Assembly (NCBI GenBank): GCA_017656425.1
Contig: JACDNV010000001.1
Coordinates: 1-64,000, forward strand
Length of the DNA: 64,000 nt
Direction: 5' to 3'
Source of the DNA: Candidatus Neomarinimicrobiota bacterium
Lineage (GTDB): Bacteria > Fidelibacterota > UBA2242 > B5-G15
A model generated the notes under the pieces. That model was not told the origin of the DNA. It saw nothing but the letters and a program-made list of their open reading frames with translations, and ran no database searches. The position numbers and the translations under genes are program-made. Each line of letters opens with the position of its first letter. Within the stretch, counting starts at the first letter, position 1. Shown here piece after piece: positions 38,059 to 46,230 of the stretch.

Positions 38059-38292
38059 ATGCCTATTAGGGAGTTTTTATGTATAAATTGTAATCATAAA
38101 TTTGAGGAACTTGTATTTAAATCTGATGATGTATCCTCAATAAAGTGTCCAAGGTGTAATAGCAAATCATTAAAAACTCTTATCTCAACTTTTTCATCAC
38201 CAAGGGGAACATCATTATCAAGTACAAATAGCAGTTCATCTTCAAGCTGCTCAGCCTGTTCTACACGCACCTGCTCCATGTGCGGGAGATAA
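38059..38292 (+). CDS. FmdB-family zinc-ribbon regulatory protein
   Basis: 77 residues. It opens MPIREFLCINCNHKFEEL and continues IKCPRCNSKSLKTLISTFSS, giving the two CxxC knuckles of the FmdB/CxxC_CxxC_SSSS putative regulatory family. The C-terminal third is Ser/Cys-rich (SSSSSCSACSTRTCSMC), also typical of the family. Small zinc ribbons like this are often fused to or near metal or one-carbon enzymes, but the molecular function is not known. The neighbours are a DUF2892 protein and an MFS transporter that starts 3 bases later on TTG, so the genes are probably co-translated. Confidence 0.82.
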   Translation: MPIREFLCINCNHKFEELVFKSDDVSSIKCPRCNSKSLKTLISTFSSPRGTSLSSTNSSSSSSCSACSTRTCSMCGR

Positions 38293-38295
38293 AAT

Positions 38296-39465
38296 TTGGA
38301 AGAAAAAAGCCACAACAAAAGCAATAAAATCGTAAAAATCTTTGCTGCTTCCTCATTCCTGAATGACATGGGTTCAGATATGATATACCCTATATGGCCT
38401 GCTTTTGTTACTCAATTTCTTGGTGCAAATCTTACAATCCTGGGATTTATTGATGGACTCGGTGAGGCACTTGTTTCTATTTCGAAATCACTTTCAGGGC
38501 TTCTTTCTGATAAAATTAGAAAAAGGAAAGTTTTTATATGGACAGGTTATCTGATGGGATTATTATCGAGAATTGGATATGCTTTATCGAAAAGCTGGAT
38601 TTGGTTAATTCCGTTTAAAGTACTTGATAGATCTGGAAAAATAAGAAGTGCTCCAAGGGATGCACTTGTAGCAGAAGTATCGGTTGATACAAACAGAGCA
38701 AAAAACTTCGGACTACTTCGTGCTATGGATCACTTAGGAGCTGTAGTCGGTATTCTTCTAAGTCTTTTACTATTTAAATATTTGGGGTATCGCAAATTAT
38801 TTCTAATCGCTGCCATTCCAACATTCATAGCCGTTTTACTGGTCATATTTGGTATTAAAGAAACAAAAAAAGATTTTATTAAAGTCAAAACAGATTTCAA
38901 GGTGAAATATCTTTCAAAAGATTATTTTTTATTCCTTATATCCTCTGCCATCTTTTCCCTTGGCGCTTTCAGCTATTCATTTCTATTAATTCTTTCCAGA
39001 GAAAAAGGATACGCGACTATCAATATGCCCATTTTCTATTTAATTTTTACAATAGCTGCCACTCTATTTGCTCTCCCATCCGGATCACTTTCAGACAAAG
39101 TGGGAAGGAAATTTGTAATTTTCATTGGATATATTGTATGGATACTGGTCTGTTTAGCTTCAATCTATTTTCCGAGAGGAATTGGTATAATAATCCTTTT
39201 TATTCTCTATGGCATGCACAAAGGAATATTAGAGCCTGTCCAGAAAGCATTTGTGTCTGAGTTAGCACCTGAAAAATACAAAGCCAGCGCCATTGGCTTA
39301 TATCAAATGATTATCGGACTATGTGCACTACCTGCATCAATGATAGCGGGCTTTTTATGGGATAAATTCGGGCTTATTTATCCGTTCTCACTATCAATTC
39401 TATTGACTATATTATCTGTAATAATTGTTATAACAATAAAAGAAAAAAGATTAAGCGCTGAATAA
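38296..39465 (+). CDS. Major facilitator superfamily (MFS) transporter
   Basis: 389 residues with about 12 predicted membrane helices in two six-helix halves. The half-signature SDKIRKRKVFIW after helix 2 and the matching SDKVGRKFVIF in the second half are the MFS loop 2-3 motifs. Region RSGKIRSAPRDALVAE between the early helices is found in a group of uncharacterised permeases. The start is TTG at 38296, supported by GGGAGAT (38284-38290) at the right distance. Substrate unknown. Its 3' end overlaps the 3' end of the opposite aldo/keto reductase by 15 bases. Confidence 0.88.
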   Translation: MEEKSHNKSNKIVKIFAASSFLNDMGSDMIYPIWPAFVTQFLGANLTILGFIDGLGEALVSISKSLSGLLSDKIRKRKVFIWTGYLMGLLSRIGYALSKSWIWLIPFKVLDRSGKIRSAPRDALVAEVSVDTNRAKNFGLLRAMDHLGAVVGILLSLLLFKYLGYRKLFLIAAIPTFIAVLLVIFGIKETKKDFIKVKTDFKVKYLSKDYFLFLISSAIFSLGAFSYSFLLILSREKGYATINMPIFYLIFTIAATLFALPSGSLSDKVGRKFVIFIGYIVWILVCLASIYFPRGIGIIILFILYGMHKGILEPVQKAFVSELAPEKYKASAIGLYQMIIGLCALPASMIAGFLWDKFGLIYPFSLSILLTILSVIIVITIKEKRLSAE

Positions 39466-40395
39466 ATTATCTATTTTCTTCATTACTGAGTCATCCAACT
39501 CTATGCTATATGCTTTCAAATTTTCCTCAAGCTGAGATACCTTTGTCGCTCCAAGGATAATGCTTGTAACACCCTCTCTTTTCTTCAACCAGGCAAGAGC
39601 AAGTTGAGCTCTTGTACACCCAACCTTATCAGCTATCTTTTTAAATTTTTTTACTTTTTCTATAACTTCTTCTTTATAATGTCGCTGTCTAACCTCTTCG
39701 TATTTCTCAAGTCTTGATCCTTTCGGTATACCATCATCATATTTACCCGTCAACACACCTGAAAGAAGAGGGCTAAATACAATTGCCCCAATTTTATATT
39801 TATTTATCGCTGGCTTCACTTCCTTTTCAAAATGATCCTGTATGATCAAATTATAAATTGGTTGTTCTACGATAGGTTTATATAATCCGTATCTTTCACA
39901 TAGTAAAAAGGCTTCCTGTATTTGCTTAAATTCCCACATACTTGTACCCCAGTATAAAATCTTACCCTGATGAACCAAATCATCCATAGCCCTTAATACT
40001 TCTTCAATTGGTACTTCTGGATCATATCTATGACAATAATAAATATCTACATAATCTGTACCTATTCGTTTCAAACTTCTATCTATTGATTCAATTATGT
40101 GTTTCCTAGATAATCCTTTATCGTTAACGTCCTCACTCATAGGCCAGAATACCTTTGTAGCCAGGACAAGTGTATGCCTGGGGAAATCCTTCAAAACCTC
40201 ACCCATTAATTTCTCCGCTTGCCCAAAAGCGTATACATCAGCCATATCATAATAATTCACAGCATAATCATGTGCTTTATAAATAATATCACGTACAACC
40301 TTCTTATCTTTTACAAGATCACCAAAAGTAGTCCACCCACCAAGTCCAAAAATACTAACTTTTAATCCACTTTCACCAACATTTCTAAACTCCAT
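39451..40395 (-). CDS. Aldo/keto reductase
   Basis: 314 residues, an NADPH-dependent oxidoreductase of the KCNAB/YghZ-like branch. The catalytic tetrad is visible: Asp and Tyr in YYDMADVYAFG (about residues 49-56), Lys in ATKVFW (about 84) and His in YCHRYDPEVP (about 118). The nucleotide end is represented by SIILGATKVSQLEENL near residues 275-290. The substrate is a small aldehyde or ketone that cannot be named. GGAGG site before the ATG. The gene ends the long minus-strand run that begins at envC, overlapping the MFS gene tail to tail by 15 bases. Confidence 0.92.
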   Translation of the reverse strand: MEFRNVGESGLKVSIFGLGGWTTFGDLVKDKKVVRDIIYKAHDYAVNYYDMADVYAFGQAEKLMGEVLKDFPRHTLVLATKVFWPMSEDVNDKGLSRKHIIESIDRSLKRIGTDYVDIYYCHRYDPEVPIEEVLRAMDDLVHQGKILYWGTSMWEFKQIQEAFLLCERYGLYKPIVEQPIYNLIIQDHFEKEVKPAINKYKIGAIVFSPLLSGVLTGKYDDGIPKGSRLEKYEEVRQRHYKEEVIEKVKKFKKIADKVGCTRAQLALAWLKKREGVTSIILGATKVSQLEENLKAYSIELDDSVMKKIDNLFSA

Positions 40396-40416
40396 TAAAA
40401 ATTACCTCCATTCGTT

Positions 40417-41274
40417 TTAATTGCCTCGAACGTCCTTACCCCAGTTTAACTTTGCCCTTATCGTCTTGAAGAATGTTTCTCCTGGTAGCCTTATTATATT
40501 CAAATGAAAATCTGCCTTATAAATTACAACTTCCATACCACGGCTCAATGGTGTTTTAATTTGTCCATCTGTTGATAAAAAAGGTGTACTTCCCAAATTT
40601 TCCACTTTAATAGTAATCTTCTGCCTATCGGTAATAACAAGCGGTCTTGCTGTAAGTGTGTGGGGACATATTGGATTTACCACTATTGCTTCAAGACAGG
40701 GATAAATAATAGGGCCACCAGCCGAGAGGTTATAAGCCGTGGAACCTGTTGGTGTAGAAATTATCAAACCATCAGCCCTATAAGTATTAAGAAATTCATC
40801 ATTTATATAAATCTTTATCTTTATCATACTTATACTGTCGCCTTTATCAACCACAAAATCATTGTATGCATATAAGCTTAAACTTTTACTATTTTCTTTT
40901 TTTACATCGGCCCTTAGAACACTACGCTTCTCAATCTTATATTGATTATTAAATATAAATTCAAGTTTTTCCCTGTAATTTCCCGGTGAAATTTCCGCTA
41001 AAAAACCAAGACCTCCAAGATGAACACCAACTATTGGTTTTTCACTTTCACCAATAATACGAGCTGTTTTTAAGAATGTCCCATCTCCACCAACACTTAT
41101 AATTATCTCTGCCTGCTTTATAATATCCTCATTTTCAAGAATTTCTATATCATCTTTAATTCCAAGTTCCTTAGAGACCAAAACCTTGTGATTTTTCTTA
41201 TTTAAAAATGATACTATATCATTTAAAAATGCTATATTTTCTATTTTTGGATTTACAAATAATCCTATAACCAT
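40417..41274 (-). CDS. nadK: NAD kinase
   Basis: About 285 residues. It phosphorylates NAD to NADP with ATP or polyphosphate. The GGDG motif is in SVGGDGTFLKTARI (about 58-71), and the second conserved block TGSTAYNLSAGGPII is near 170-185. Start ATG 41274 has GAGGA eight bases upstream; the TTG at 41289 overlaps that site and is rejected. It follows xseB by 4 bases. NadK beside exonuclease VII genes occurs in several bacterial lineages. No fused extra domain. Confidence 0.93.
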   Translation of the reverse strand: MVIGLFVNPKIENIAFLNDIVSFLNKKNHKVLVSKELGIKDDIEILENEDIIKQAEIIISVGGDGTFLKTARIIGESEKPIVGVHLGGLGFLAEISPGNYREKLEFIFNNQYKIEKRSVLRADVKKENSKSLSLYAYNDFVVDKGDSISMIKIKIYINDEFLNTYRADGLIISTPTGSTAYNLSAGGPIIYPCLEAIVVNPICPHTLTARPLVITDRQKITIKVENLGSTPFLSTDGQIKTPLSRGMEVVIYKADFHLNIIRLPGETFFKTIRAKLNWGKDVRGN

Positions 41275-41278
41275 GATA

Positions 41279-41506
41279 CTATTCCTCAAAATCTTTTAAC
41301 TCATATTCACCATTATCTTTTTTCATAAGAATTTGCACCCTTTTTTCAAGAGCTGATAAATGTTCCGAACACATATTTGACAATTTCATCCCTTCTTCAA
41401 AGAGTTCAATAGCGTCTTCAAGGGTCTTACCCCCAGTTTCAAGTTCAGAAACAATTTGTTCTAATCTTTTTATAGCTTCTTCTAAGTTAAATTTATCCTT
41501 TGACAT
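41279..41506 (-). CDS. xseB: Exodeoxyribonuclease VII small subunit
   Basis: 75 residues, the usual size. The family core is FNLEEAIKRLEQIVSELETG, followed by SLEDAIELFEEGMKL-type helix pair (here TLEDAIELFEEGMKLSNMCS). Several XseB chains coat the coiled-coil arms of one XseA to make the single-strand DNA exonuclease. The start follows an AAATGGAGAG site. It lies 32 bases after xseA and 4 before nadK, so it is in one transcription unit. Confidence 0.93.
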   Translation of the reverse strand: MSKDKFNLEEAIKRLEQIVSELETGGKTLEDAIELFEEGMKLSNMCSEHLSALEKRVQILMKKDNGEYELKDFEE

Positions 41507-41538
41507 CTATTCTCTCCATTTAAAAAACCTAAATACAT

Positions 41539-42729
41539 TCAATTTACAACCGCTCCAAAATTACCATCAGAAACCTCAATACTCAATGAGTCGTCTTTCT
41601 TTACATCGCCGCATCTTTTTACAATTTTATTCTCAGGCATTTTATATACAATTGAATAACCACGATTCAGAACTGATTTCGGGTTTAAGGCATTCAATTT
41701 CCCAATTATTTCCTTCAATTTAAATCCACAGGTGTCAATATGTTTTTTAATAGCATTATAAAGTCTTATTTCAAGCTCATCTAATCGCTGGACTTTATCC
41801 ATGATCATATTCTCAGGCTTAAATCTATAAAGACGAGATTTAAGATCTGACGACCTTTCCATATATCTGGACAACAGATTATTAAGGTCTCTTTCAATTC
41901 TTTTTAACAAATACTCAATTTTGTTGAAAATTTCTTTCCTGTCGGGGAAAACAATCTCGGCTGCAGCAGATGGCGTAGGAGCCCTCAAGTCTGCGGCAAA
42001 ATCAGACAAAGTAAAATCTATCTCATGCCCAACGGCACTGATAATTGGTATTTCTGATTCATTAATGGCTCTTACCACCTTCTCTTCATTAAATGCCCAT
42101 AAATCTTCCAGTGAACCACCACCCCTACTGATTATTATCAGATCAACGTTTTTTTCTTTATTGAAATATTTTATACCTTCTACTATAGTATCTGCCGCTT
42201 CCTCCCCCTGAACAAGAGCAGGAAAAATTATTATTCTTATAGCAGGATTTCTTCTCCTTGATATATTTAAAATATCACGTATCGCAGCGCCTGAGGAGCT
42301 TGTTATAACTCCTACTAATCGTGGCATAAAAGGTATGGATTTTTTTTTCGATTCGTCAAATAAACCTTCAGCTGCTAATTTCTCCTTTAACCTTAAAAAC
42401 TCTAGATAAAGATTGCCAATACCGGCTGGCTTTAAATCATATACTTTAATCTGGTACTGAGATTGAGGTGTATAAACAACAACTTCACCAAAAATAATTA
42501 CGCTCATCCCATTTTCTATATTAAATGGAATATTATAAGAAACATCTCTCCAAAGCACGCAATTTATTAAGCTTTCTTTGTCCTTGAGTGAAAAATAAAT
42601 ATGCCCCTTTCTACTCTGGGATAGGTTTGAAATCTCACCCTTAACCCACACTGGAGGTATATTTCCCTCAATTAAATCCTTTACAATAATTGATAACTCT
42701 GTAACAGTATATATATGCTGGTTATTCAT
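41539..42729 (-). CDS. xseA: Exodeoxyribonuclease VII large subunit
   Basis: 396 residues. The N-terminal OB domain (about 1-110) holds VWVKGEISNLSQSRKGHIYF. The catalytic core (about 110-320) includes the segments GVITSSSGAAIRDIL, RGGGSLEDLWAFNEE, PIISAVGHEIDFTLSDFAAD and RAPTPSAAAE, which are invariant in XseA. A coiled-coil arm (about 255-335) binds XseB. The C-terminal end keeps the short conserved LNPKSVLNRGYSIVYK. The enzyme trims single-stranded DNA in repair. The ATG at 42729 is unusual: a perfect 11-bp hairpin ends 3 bases upstream and no ribosome-binding site is visible. Confidence 0.93.
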   Translation of the reverse strand: MNNQHIYTVTELSIIVKDLIEGNIPPVWVKGEISNLSQSRKGHIYFSLKDKESLINCVLWRDVSYNIPFNIENGMSVIIFGEVVVYTPQSQYQIKVYDLKPAGIGNLYLEFLRLKEKLAAEGLFDESKKKSIPFMPRLVGVITSSSGAAIRDILNISRRRNPAIRIIIFPALVQGEEAADTIVEGIKYFNKEKNVDLIIISRGGGSLEDLWAFNEEKVVRAINESEIPIISAVGHEIDFTLSDFAADLRAPTPSAAAEIVFPDRKEIFNKIEYLLKRIERDLNNLLSRYMERSSDLKSRLYRFKPENMIMDKVQRLDELEIRLYNAIKKHIDTCGFKLKEIIGKLNALNPKSVLNRGYSIVYKMPENKIVKRCGDVKKDDSLSIEVSDGNFGAVVN

Positions 42730-42732
42730 AAA

Positions 42733-42760
42733 TTATGGTGGTTAAATCAAACCACCATAA
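42733..42760 (-). promoter_or_regulatory. Perfect 11-bp hairpin abutting the xseA start
   Basis: TTATGGTGGTT (42733-42743) and AACCACCATAA (42750-42760) form a perfect stem with a 6-base loop. On the minus strand it lies between the stop of the 31-aa basic protein (42766) and the ATG of xseA (42729), leaving only 3 bases before that ATG. The sequence after it (TTTATG) is a poor T-run, so it is at best a weak terminator. It could attenuate read-through or hide the translation start. No Shine-Dalgarno is seen for xseA outside it. Confidence 0.6.
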
Positions 42761-42765
42761 AAATC

Positions 42766-42861
42766 TTACCTTTTCTTTTTCTTATGACGGTCTCTTCTCA
42801 GACGCTTCTTTCTTTTGTGAGTCCGAATTTTTCTTCTTTTCCTCTTTTTACCGCATGGCAT
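42766..42861 (-). CDS. 31-aa basic AURKAIP1/COX24-type (mS38-like) small protein
   Basis: A tiny gene: ATG at 42861, TAA at 42766-42768. The product opens MPCGKKRKRRKIRTHKRKKR and ends RDRHKKKKR, with nearly two thirds Lys or Arg. The pattern GKKRKR-K-THKRKKR-R-R-RHKKK is that of the short AURKAIP1/COX24-domain proteins of Bacteroidetes and relatives, related to mitochondrial ribosomal protein mS38. It is therefore probably a small ribosomal-subunit protein, by homology only. A GGAGG site lies about 11 bases before the ATG. It sits between HU (27 bases upstream) and xseA on the same strand and is too short for usual gene finders. Confidence 0.8.
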   Translation of the reverse strand: MPCGKKRKRRKIRTHKRKKRLRRDRHKKKKR

Positions 42862-42888
42862 TCCCGCTTATACCTCCGAAATCTCTTA

Positions 42889-43182
42889 TTACTTTAAATC
42901 ATTAGGAGTTAGTTTAATACTTTCCTTTAATAATTTCGATGGTTTAAAAATTGGTACTACTCGTTCAGGCAAAACAATCTCAATATCAGTCCCTGGTCTT
43001 CTTGCTTTTTTAGGCTTTCTAATGACCACATTAAAACTACCAAATCCTCTTAAATCAACTCTGTCACCCCTCTGCAAAGCATCCTTTACTACCTGAATAA
43101 AACCATTTATAACCGCTTCAGTATCAACCTTAGTTAATCCTGTCGCATTGGAAACGATATTAACAATGTCCGCCTTTGTCAC
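42889..43182 (-). CDS. HU/IHF-family DNA-binding protein
   Basis: 97 residues of the HU fold. It opens MTKADIVNIVSNATGLTKVD, and the DNA-binding beta-arm carries LRGFGSFNVVIRKPKKARRP with the intercalating proline position, followed by a C-terminal extension. HU-type dimers bend DNA and compact the nucleoid. The start is GTG at 43182, which overlaps the sppA stop as GTGA and has GGAGGAGGTAG just upstream, so translation is coupled to sppA. HU and IHF cannot be distinguished from this single gene. Confidence 0.92.
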   Translation of the reverse strand: MTKADIVNIVSNATGLTKVDTEAVINGFIQVVKDALQRGDRVDLRGFGSFNVVIRKPKKARRPGTDIEIVLPERVVPIFKPSKLLKESIKLTPNDLK

Positions 43183-44087
43183 TTTCTACCTCCTCCTAAT
43201 TTTAATGTATAACTCAAAGATGGATATATTCTTAACTTTGAATAAATATCCTCAATATCTGAAAAAAGCAGATCAAGAAGCGTAAGCTTTTTCTTCTTTA
43301 TATAAACCAACTTTGGCTCTCCTTCTATTCCTGATAACTGTGCAGTTATCTTAACAGCCGTTTCAAAATCCCCAACAGTGTCAACAAGCCCATAATCAAA
43401 GGCCTGTAAGCCAGTAAAAATACGCCCATCTGCCAATTTATTCAAGTAATTTTTATCAAGGCCTCTATTATCCGCAACAGCGTCAAAAAACTGCCTATAT
43501 AAGTCCATTACAACACTATGTAATATCTTTTTCTCTTCCTCAGTAAATTCATCATACGGAGAACCAATATCCTTCAATTCCCCACTTTTTACTATATTCA
43601 CTTCTACACCTATTTTTTCCATCAGCTTATAAAATACAGGAATATCAGCTATCACACCAATGCTACCTGTAATACCTGAAGGATTCGCTATTATTTTATC
43701 ACATGCAACGGAAATATAATATGCCCCAGAAGCACCCATTGGACCCAAGTATGAAACAACTGGTTTAGATTTTTTACTTATTTCAGAAACCTTATTATAT
43801 ATCTCCCAGCACGCTGCAGCACCTCCACCTGGTGAGTTAATCTTTAATATGATGCCTTTTATCCTTTCACTTTTTCTGAACTTTTCCAACTCATCAACAA
43901 TTCTATCAGATTTTAATATCATACCTCCGATCTCGACAACACCAATATTGCCCTTGTTACCTCTCCCTAATGCTGAAATGCTTGTATCCATTTCACCTGG
44001 CTTATTTAACGATATGATCAATCCTATTATGATAACAATTAGGAACGACAATATTATGATAGAAATAATTTTATCGGTCTTTGTCAC
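43179..44087 (-). CDS. sppA: Signal peptide peptidase SppA (short form)
   Basis: 302 residues, the single-domain (36K-type) form of the membrane serine protease that degrades leftover signal peptides. A transmembrane anchor lies at about 8-28 (IISIIILSFLIVIIIGLII). The nucleophile Ser is in GPMGASGAYYISVACD (about 115-130), and the catalytic Lys is in NIVKSGELKDIGSPYDEF, about 50 residues later. SppA forms a tetrameric or octameric bowl. Start is GTG at 44087, 7 bases after the lytic transglycosylase stop; downstream it overlaps HU by GTGA. Confidence 0.92.
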   Translation of the reverse strand: MTKTDKIISIIILSFLIVIIIGLIISLNKPGEMDTSISALGRGNKGNIGVVEIGGMILKSDRIVDELEKFRKSERIKGIILKINSPGGGAAACWEIYNKVSEISKKSKPVVSYLGPMGASGAYYISVACDKIIANPSGITGSIGVIADIPVFYKLMEKIGVEVNIVKSGELKDIGSPYDEFTEEEKKILHSVVMDLYRQFFDAVADNRGLDKNYLNKLADGRIFTGLQAFDYGLVDTVGDFETAVKITAQLSGIEGEPKLVYIKKKKLTLLDLLFSDIEDIYSKLRIYPSLSYTLKLGGGRK

Positions 44088-44094
44088 TTATGTA

Positions 44095-45678
44095 TCAACT
44101 CCCATAGGACTTATAAATGTATAGTCTCTGACCTGGATATATGTATCTCGAACCATATAGATTATTCCACGATTTCAATTGATTAATTGTAACCTTATAT
44201 TTTCTAGCGATTAAGTATAAAGACTCACCTCTTTTCACTATATGCACGACTCTCCGTCTGCCAGCATAATCATAATTCCTCTTACCAACTGGAATTAGAA
44301 GTTTCTGCCCGATTCTTATCTGGTTTTCATTACGTATTTTATTGGCAGCTACTATAGCTGATACAGAAGTTCCATATCGTCTTGCTATATGCCAGAGAGT
44401 TTGTCCTCTACCAACTCTATGAACAACCCATTCTGTTCCGGTTTTTATAGATGGAATCTTCTTAATCTTCTCTGCAATAAGCTTACCCTTCCCTTTTGGA
44501 ACCCTAAGTACATATTCTTTTACATTAGGTGGCGTCATCCACCTTCTCAGTTCTGGATTATACTCTCTCAAGGTCTTTGCGGAAATACCTGTAACTCTTG
44601 CAATTGATTCCAGATCATAGCTTTTATCAAGAACCACCTCATCCCATTTAAAAGGTGGCATTGGATCATTTTCAAATCCATATTTTTCTGGATCCTTAGC
44701 AATAATAATAGCAGCCATCATGCTCGGTATATAGTTCCTCGTTTGTAACGGAATTGTCCTTAACTTCCAATAATCTCTTGTACCTTCCCTTCTAATAGCC
44801 CTTAGTACATTCATTTCTCCACAGTTATAAGCCGCAATAGCAAGAAACCAATCATTAAATTCCTCGTAAAGATCTCTCAAATATCGTGCTGCTGCATGTG
44901 TTGATTTAATAACATCACGCCTCTCATCTATCCACCAATTCCTTCTCAATCCATAACGAGCAGCCGTTCCTGCTACAAATTGCCATGGACCTACAGCGTG
45001 TGCATTCGAATATGCAAAGGGACTAAATCCACTTTCTACCATAGCAAGATAAAATAACTCAGGTGGAAGACCATATTCCCGTAAAATTGGCATTATTATG
45101 CCTCTATATCGACCTGCCCTATTTAACCACTTTTGAAAATTTTTCTTTTCTCTTGTTGAATAAAATTTTATTATCCTTTTTATTTTATTATTTAAAACTA
45201 CAGGCAAATGTCCTGGCTCATCTTCAAGTACAATTAAAGTATCATTCCCAACATCGACTGTATCTACAAACTCTCTTGATATCTCGTCTTTTACCATATT
45301 CACATCGACAAAACTTGTATCCCCGTTCATTGAGTTTATGATATCTTGAAAATCACTTGTAAACTTTTGATAGAACCTATCAAACTCGTTCTTTTGAACC
45401 TTTGTTAAGGTATCAAGCTCTCCAATTTCCGTTATGACAGATAATACTTTCTCAACATAAAAATTCATACCGAGTGAATCAGCATAGAACTGAGAAATCA
45501 ATGCATCCGCATAGTACGTCTTCGCCTCTGTTATCAATAGGTCAAATAGTTTTACTGAAATCTCCGCATTTTCAGATTCAGTATTTCCAGAAATATTATC
45601 ATTTACGTAAGAATCACTCTTTTTTAAACCATATAGCGATGCCGAAATTAAAATTATTATTAGCCATATTTTTTTCAT
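44095..45678 (-). CDS. LysM-containing lytic transglycosylase (MltD-like)
   Basis: About 527 residues from ATG 45678, with GAGGTGAT immediately upstream; a GTG two codons earlier is the other option. A signal peptide is at about 1-20. A linker rich in Asp/Thr leads to the SLT domain (about 180-330) with catalytic Glu in MVESGFSPFAYSNAHAVGPW and the downstream AIAAYNCGEMNVLRAIR. Two LysM modules (about 415-460 and 475-520) open VVHRVGRGQTLWHIARRYG and VVHIVKRGESLYLIARKYK; they bind the peptidoglycan glycan strand. The enzyme cleaves murein to 1,6-anhydro-muropeptides during wall remodelling. It is 7 bases upstream of sppA. Confidence 0.93.
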   Translation of the reverse strand: MKKIWLIIILISASLYGLKKSDSYVNDNISGNTESENAEISVKLFDLLITEAKTYYADALISQFYADSLGMNFYVEKVLSVITEIGELDTLTKVQKNEFDRFYQKFTSDFQDIINSMNGDTSFVDVNMVKDEISREFVDTVDVGNDTLIVLEDEPGHLPVVLNNKIKRIIKFYSTREKKNFQKWLNRAGRYRGIIMPILREYGLPPELFYLAMVESGFSPFAYSNAHAVGPWQFVAGTAARYGLRRNWWIDERRDVIKSTHAAARYLRDLYEEFNDWFLAIAAYNCGEMNVLRAIRREGTRDYWKLRTIPLQTRNYIPSMMAAIIIAKDPEKYGFENDPMPPFKWDEVVLDKSYDLESIARVTGISAKTLREYNPELRRWMTPPNVKEYVLRVPKGKGKLIAEKIKKIPSIKTGTEWVVHRVGRGQTLWHIARRYGTSVSAIVAANKIRNENQIRIGQKLLIPVGKRNYDYAGRRRVVHIVKRGESLYLIARKYKVTINQLKSWNNLYGSRYIYPGQRLYIYKSYGS

Positions 45679-45750
45679 AATCACCTCATTTACGAAAACA
45701 TTTAAATAATCATATTAAAATTATCCCGTAAATACTTAATTGTCAAGATT

Positions 45751-46230
45751 TCATAAATATTTTTGTATTCTATCTAGTATTTTTGTGGTACTTTGACCTT
45801 TAACTAATGGAAGTATTACCACTTCACCACCATTTCCCTCAACAATATCTCTACCAATCACATCATCCGGTTTATAATCTCCGCCTTTAACTAAAACATC
45901 GGGCCTCAACCTATTTATTAAATTATATGGAGTATCCTCATCAAAAACTATTATATGATCCACATATCTAATTGCCGAAAGCACTTCTATTCTATCTTTT
46001 ATTTTATTTATTGGTCTCCCTTTTCCCTTCAATCTTCTTACAGAATCATCACTATTCAACCCCACAATTAATATATCGCCAATTTGCTTTGATTTCTTTA
46101 GTAGTTTTATATGTCCAACATGAATTATATCAAAACAGCCATTGGTAAATACTAATTTTTTACCTTCCCTTTTATACTTTTCACGTAAGTTCACCACATC
46201 ATCTTCGGATAGAAGAATTGAGCTATTCAT
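45751..46230 (-). CDS. rfaE2: D-glycero-beta-D-manno-heptose 1-phosphate adenylyltransferase
   Basis: About 159 residues from ATG 46230, which overlaps the DUF2851 stop as ATGA and has GGAGG four bases upstream; an extended start at 46248 has no site. The nucleotidyltransferase signature is LVFTNGCFDIIHVGHIKLLK (HxGH), with the second motif GGDYKPDDVIGRDIVEGNGG and the ISTTxI-type STTKIL near the end. It makes ADP-heptose for the inner core of lipopolysaccharide. It is the stand-alone RfaE domain II, without the kinase half; no hldE kinase partner is in the window. Supports a Gram-negative envelope with a heptose-containing core. Confidence 0.92.
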   Translation of the reverse strand: MNSSILLSEDDVVNLREKYKREGKKLVFTNGCFDIIHVGHIKLLKKSKQIGDILIVGLNSDDSVRRLKGKGRPINKIKDRIEVLSAIRYVDHIIVFDEDTPYNLINRLRPDVLVKGGDYKPDDVIGRDIVEGNGGEVVILPLVKGQSTTKILDRIQKYL

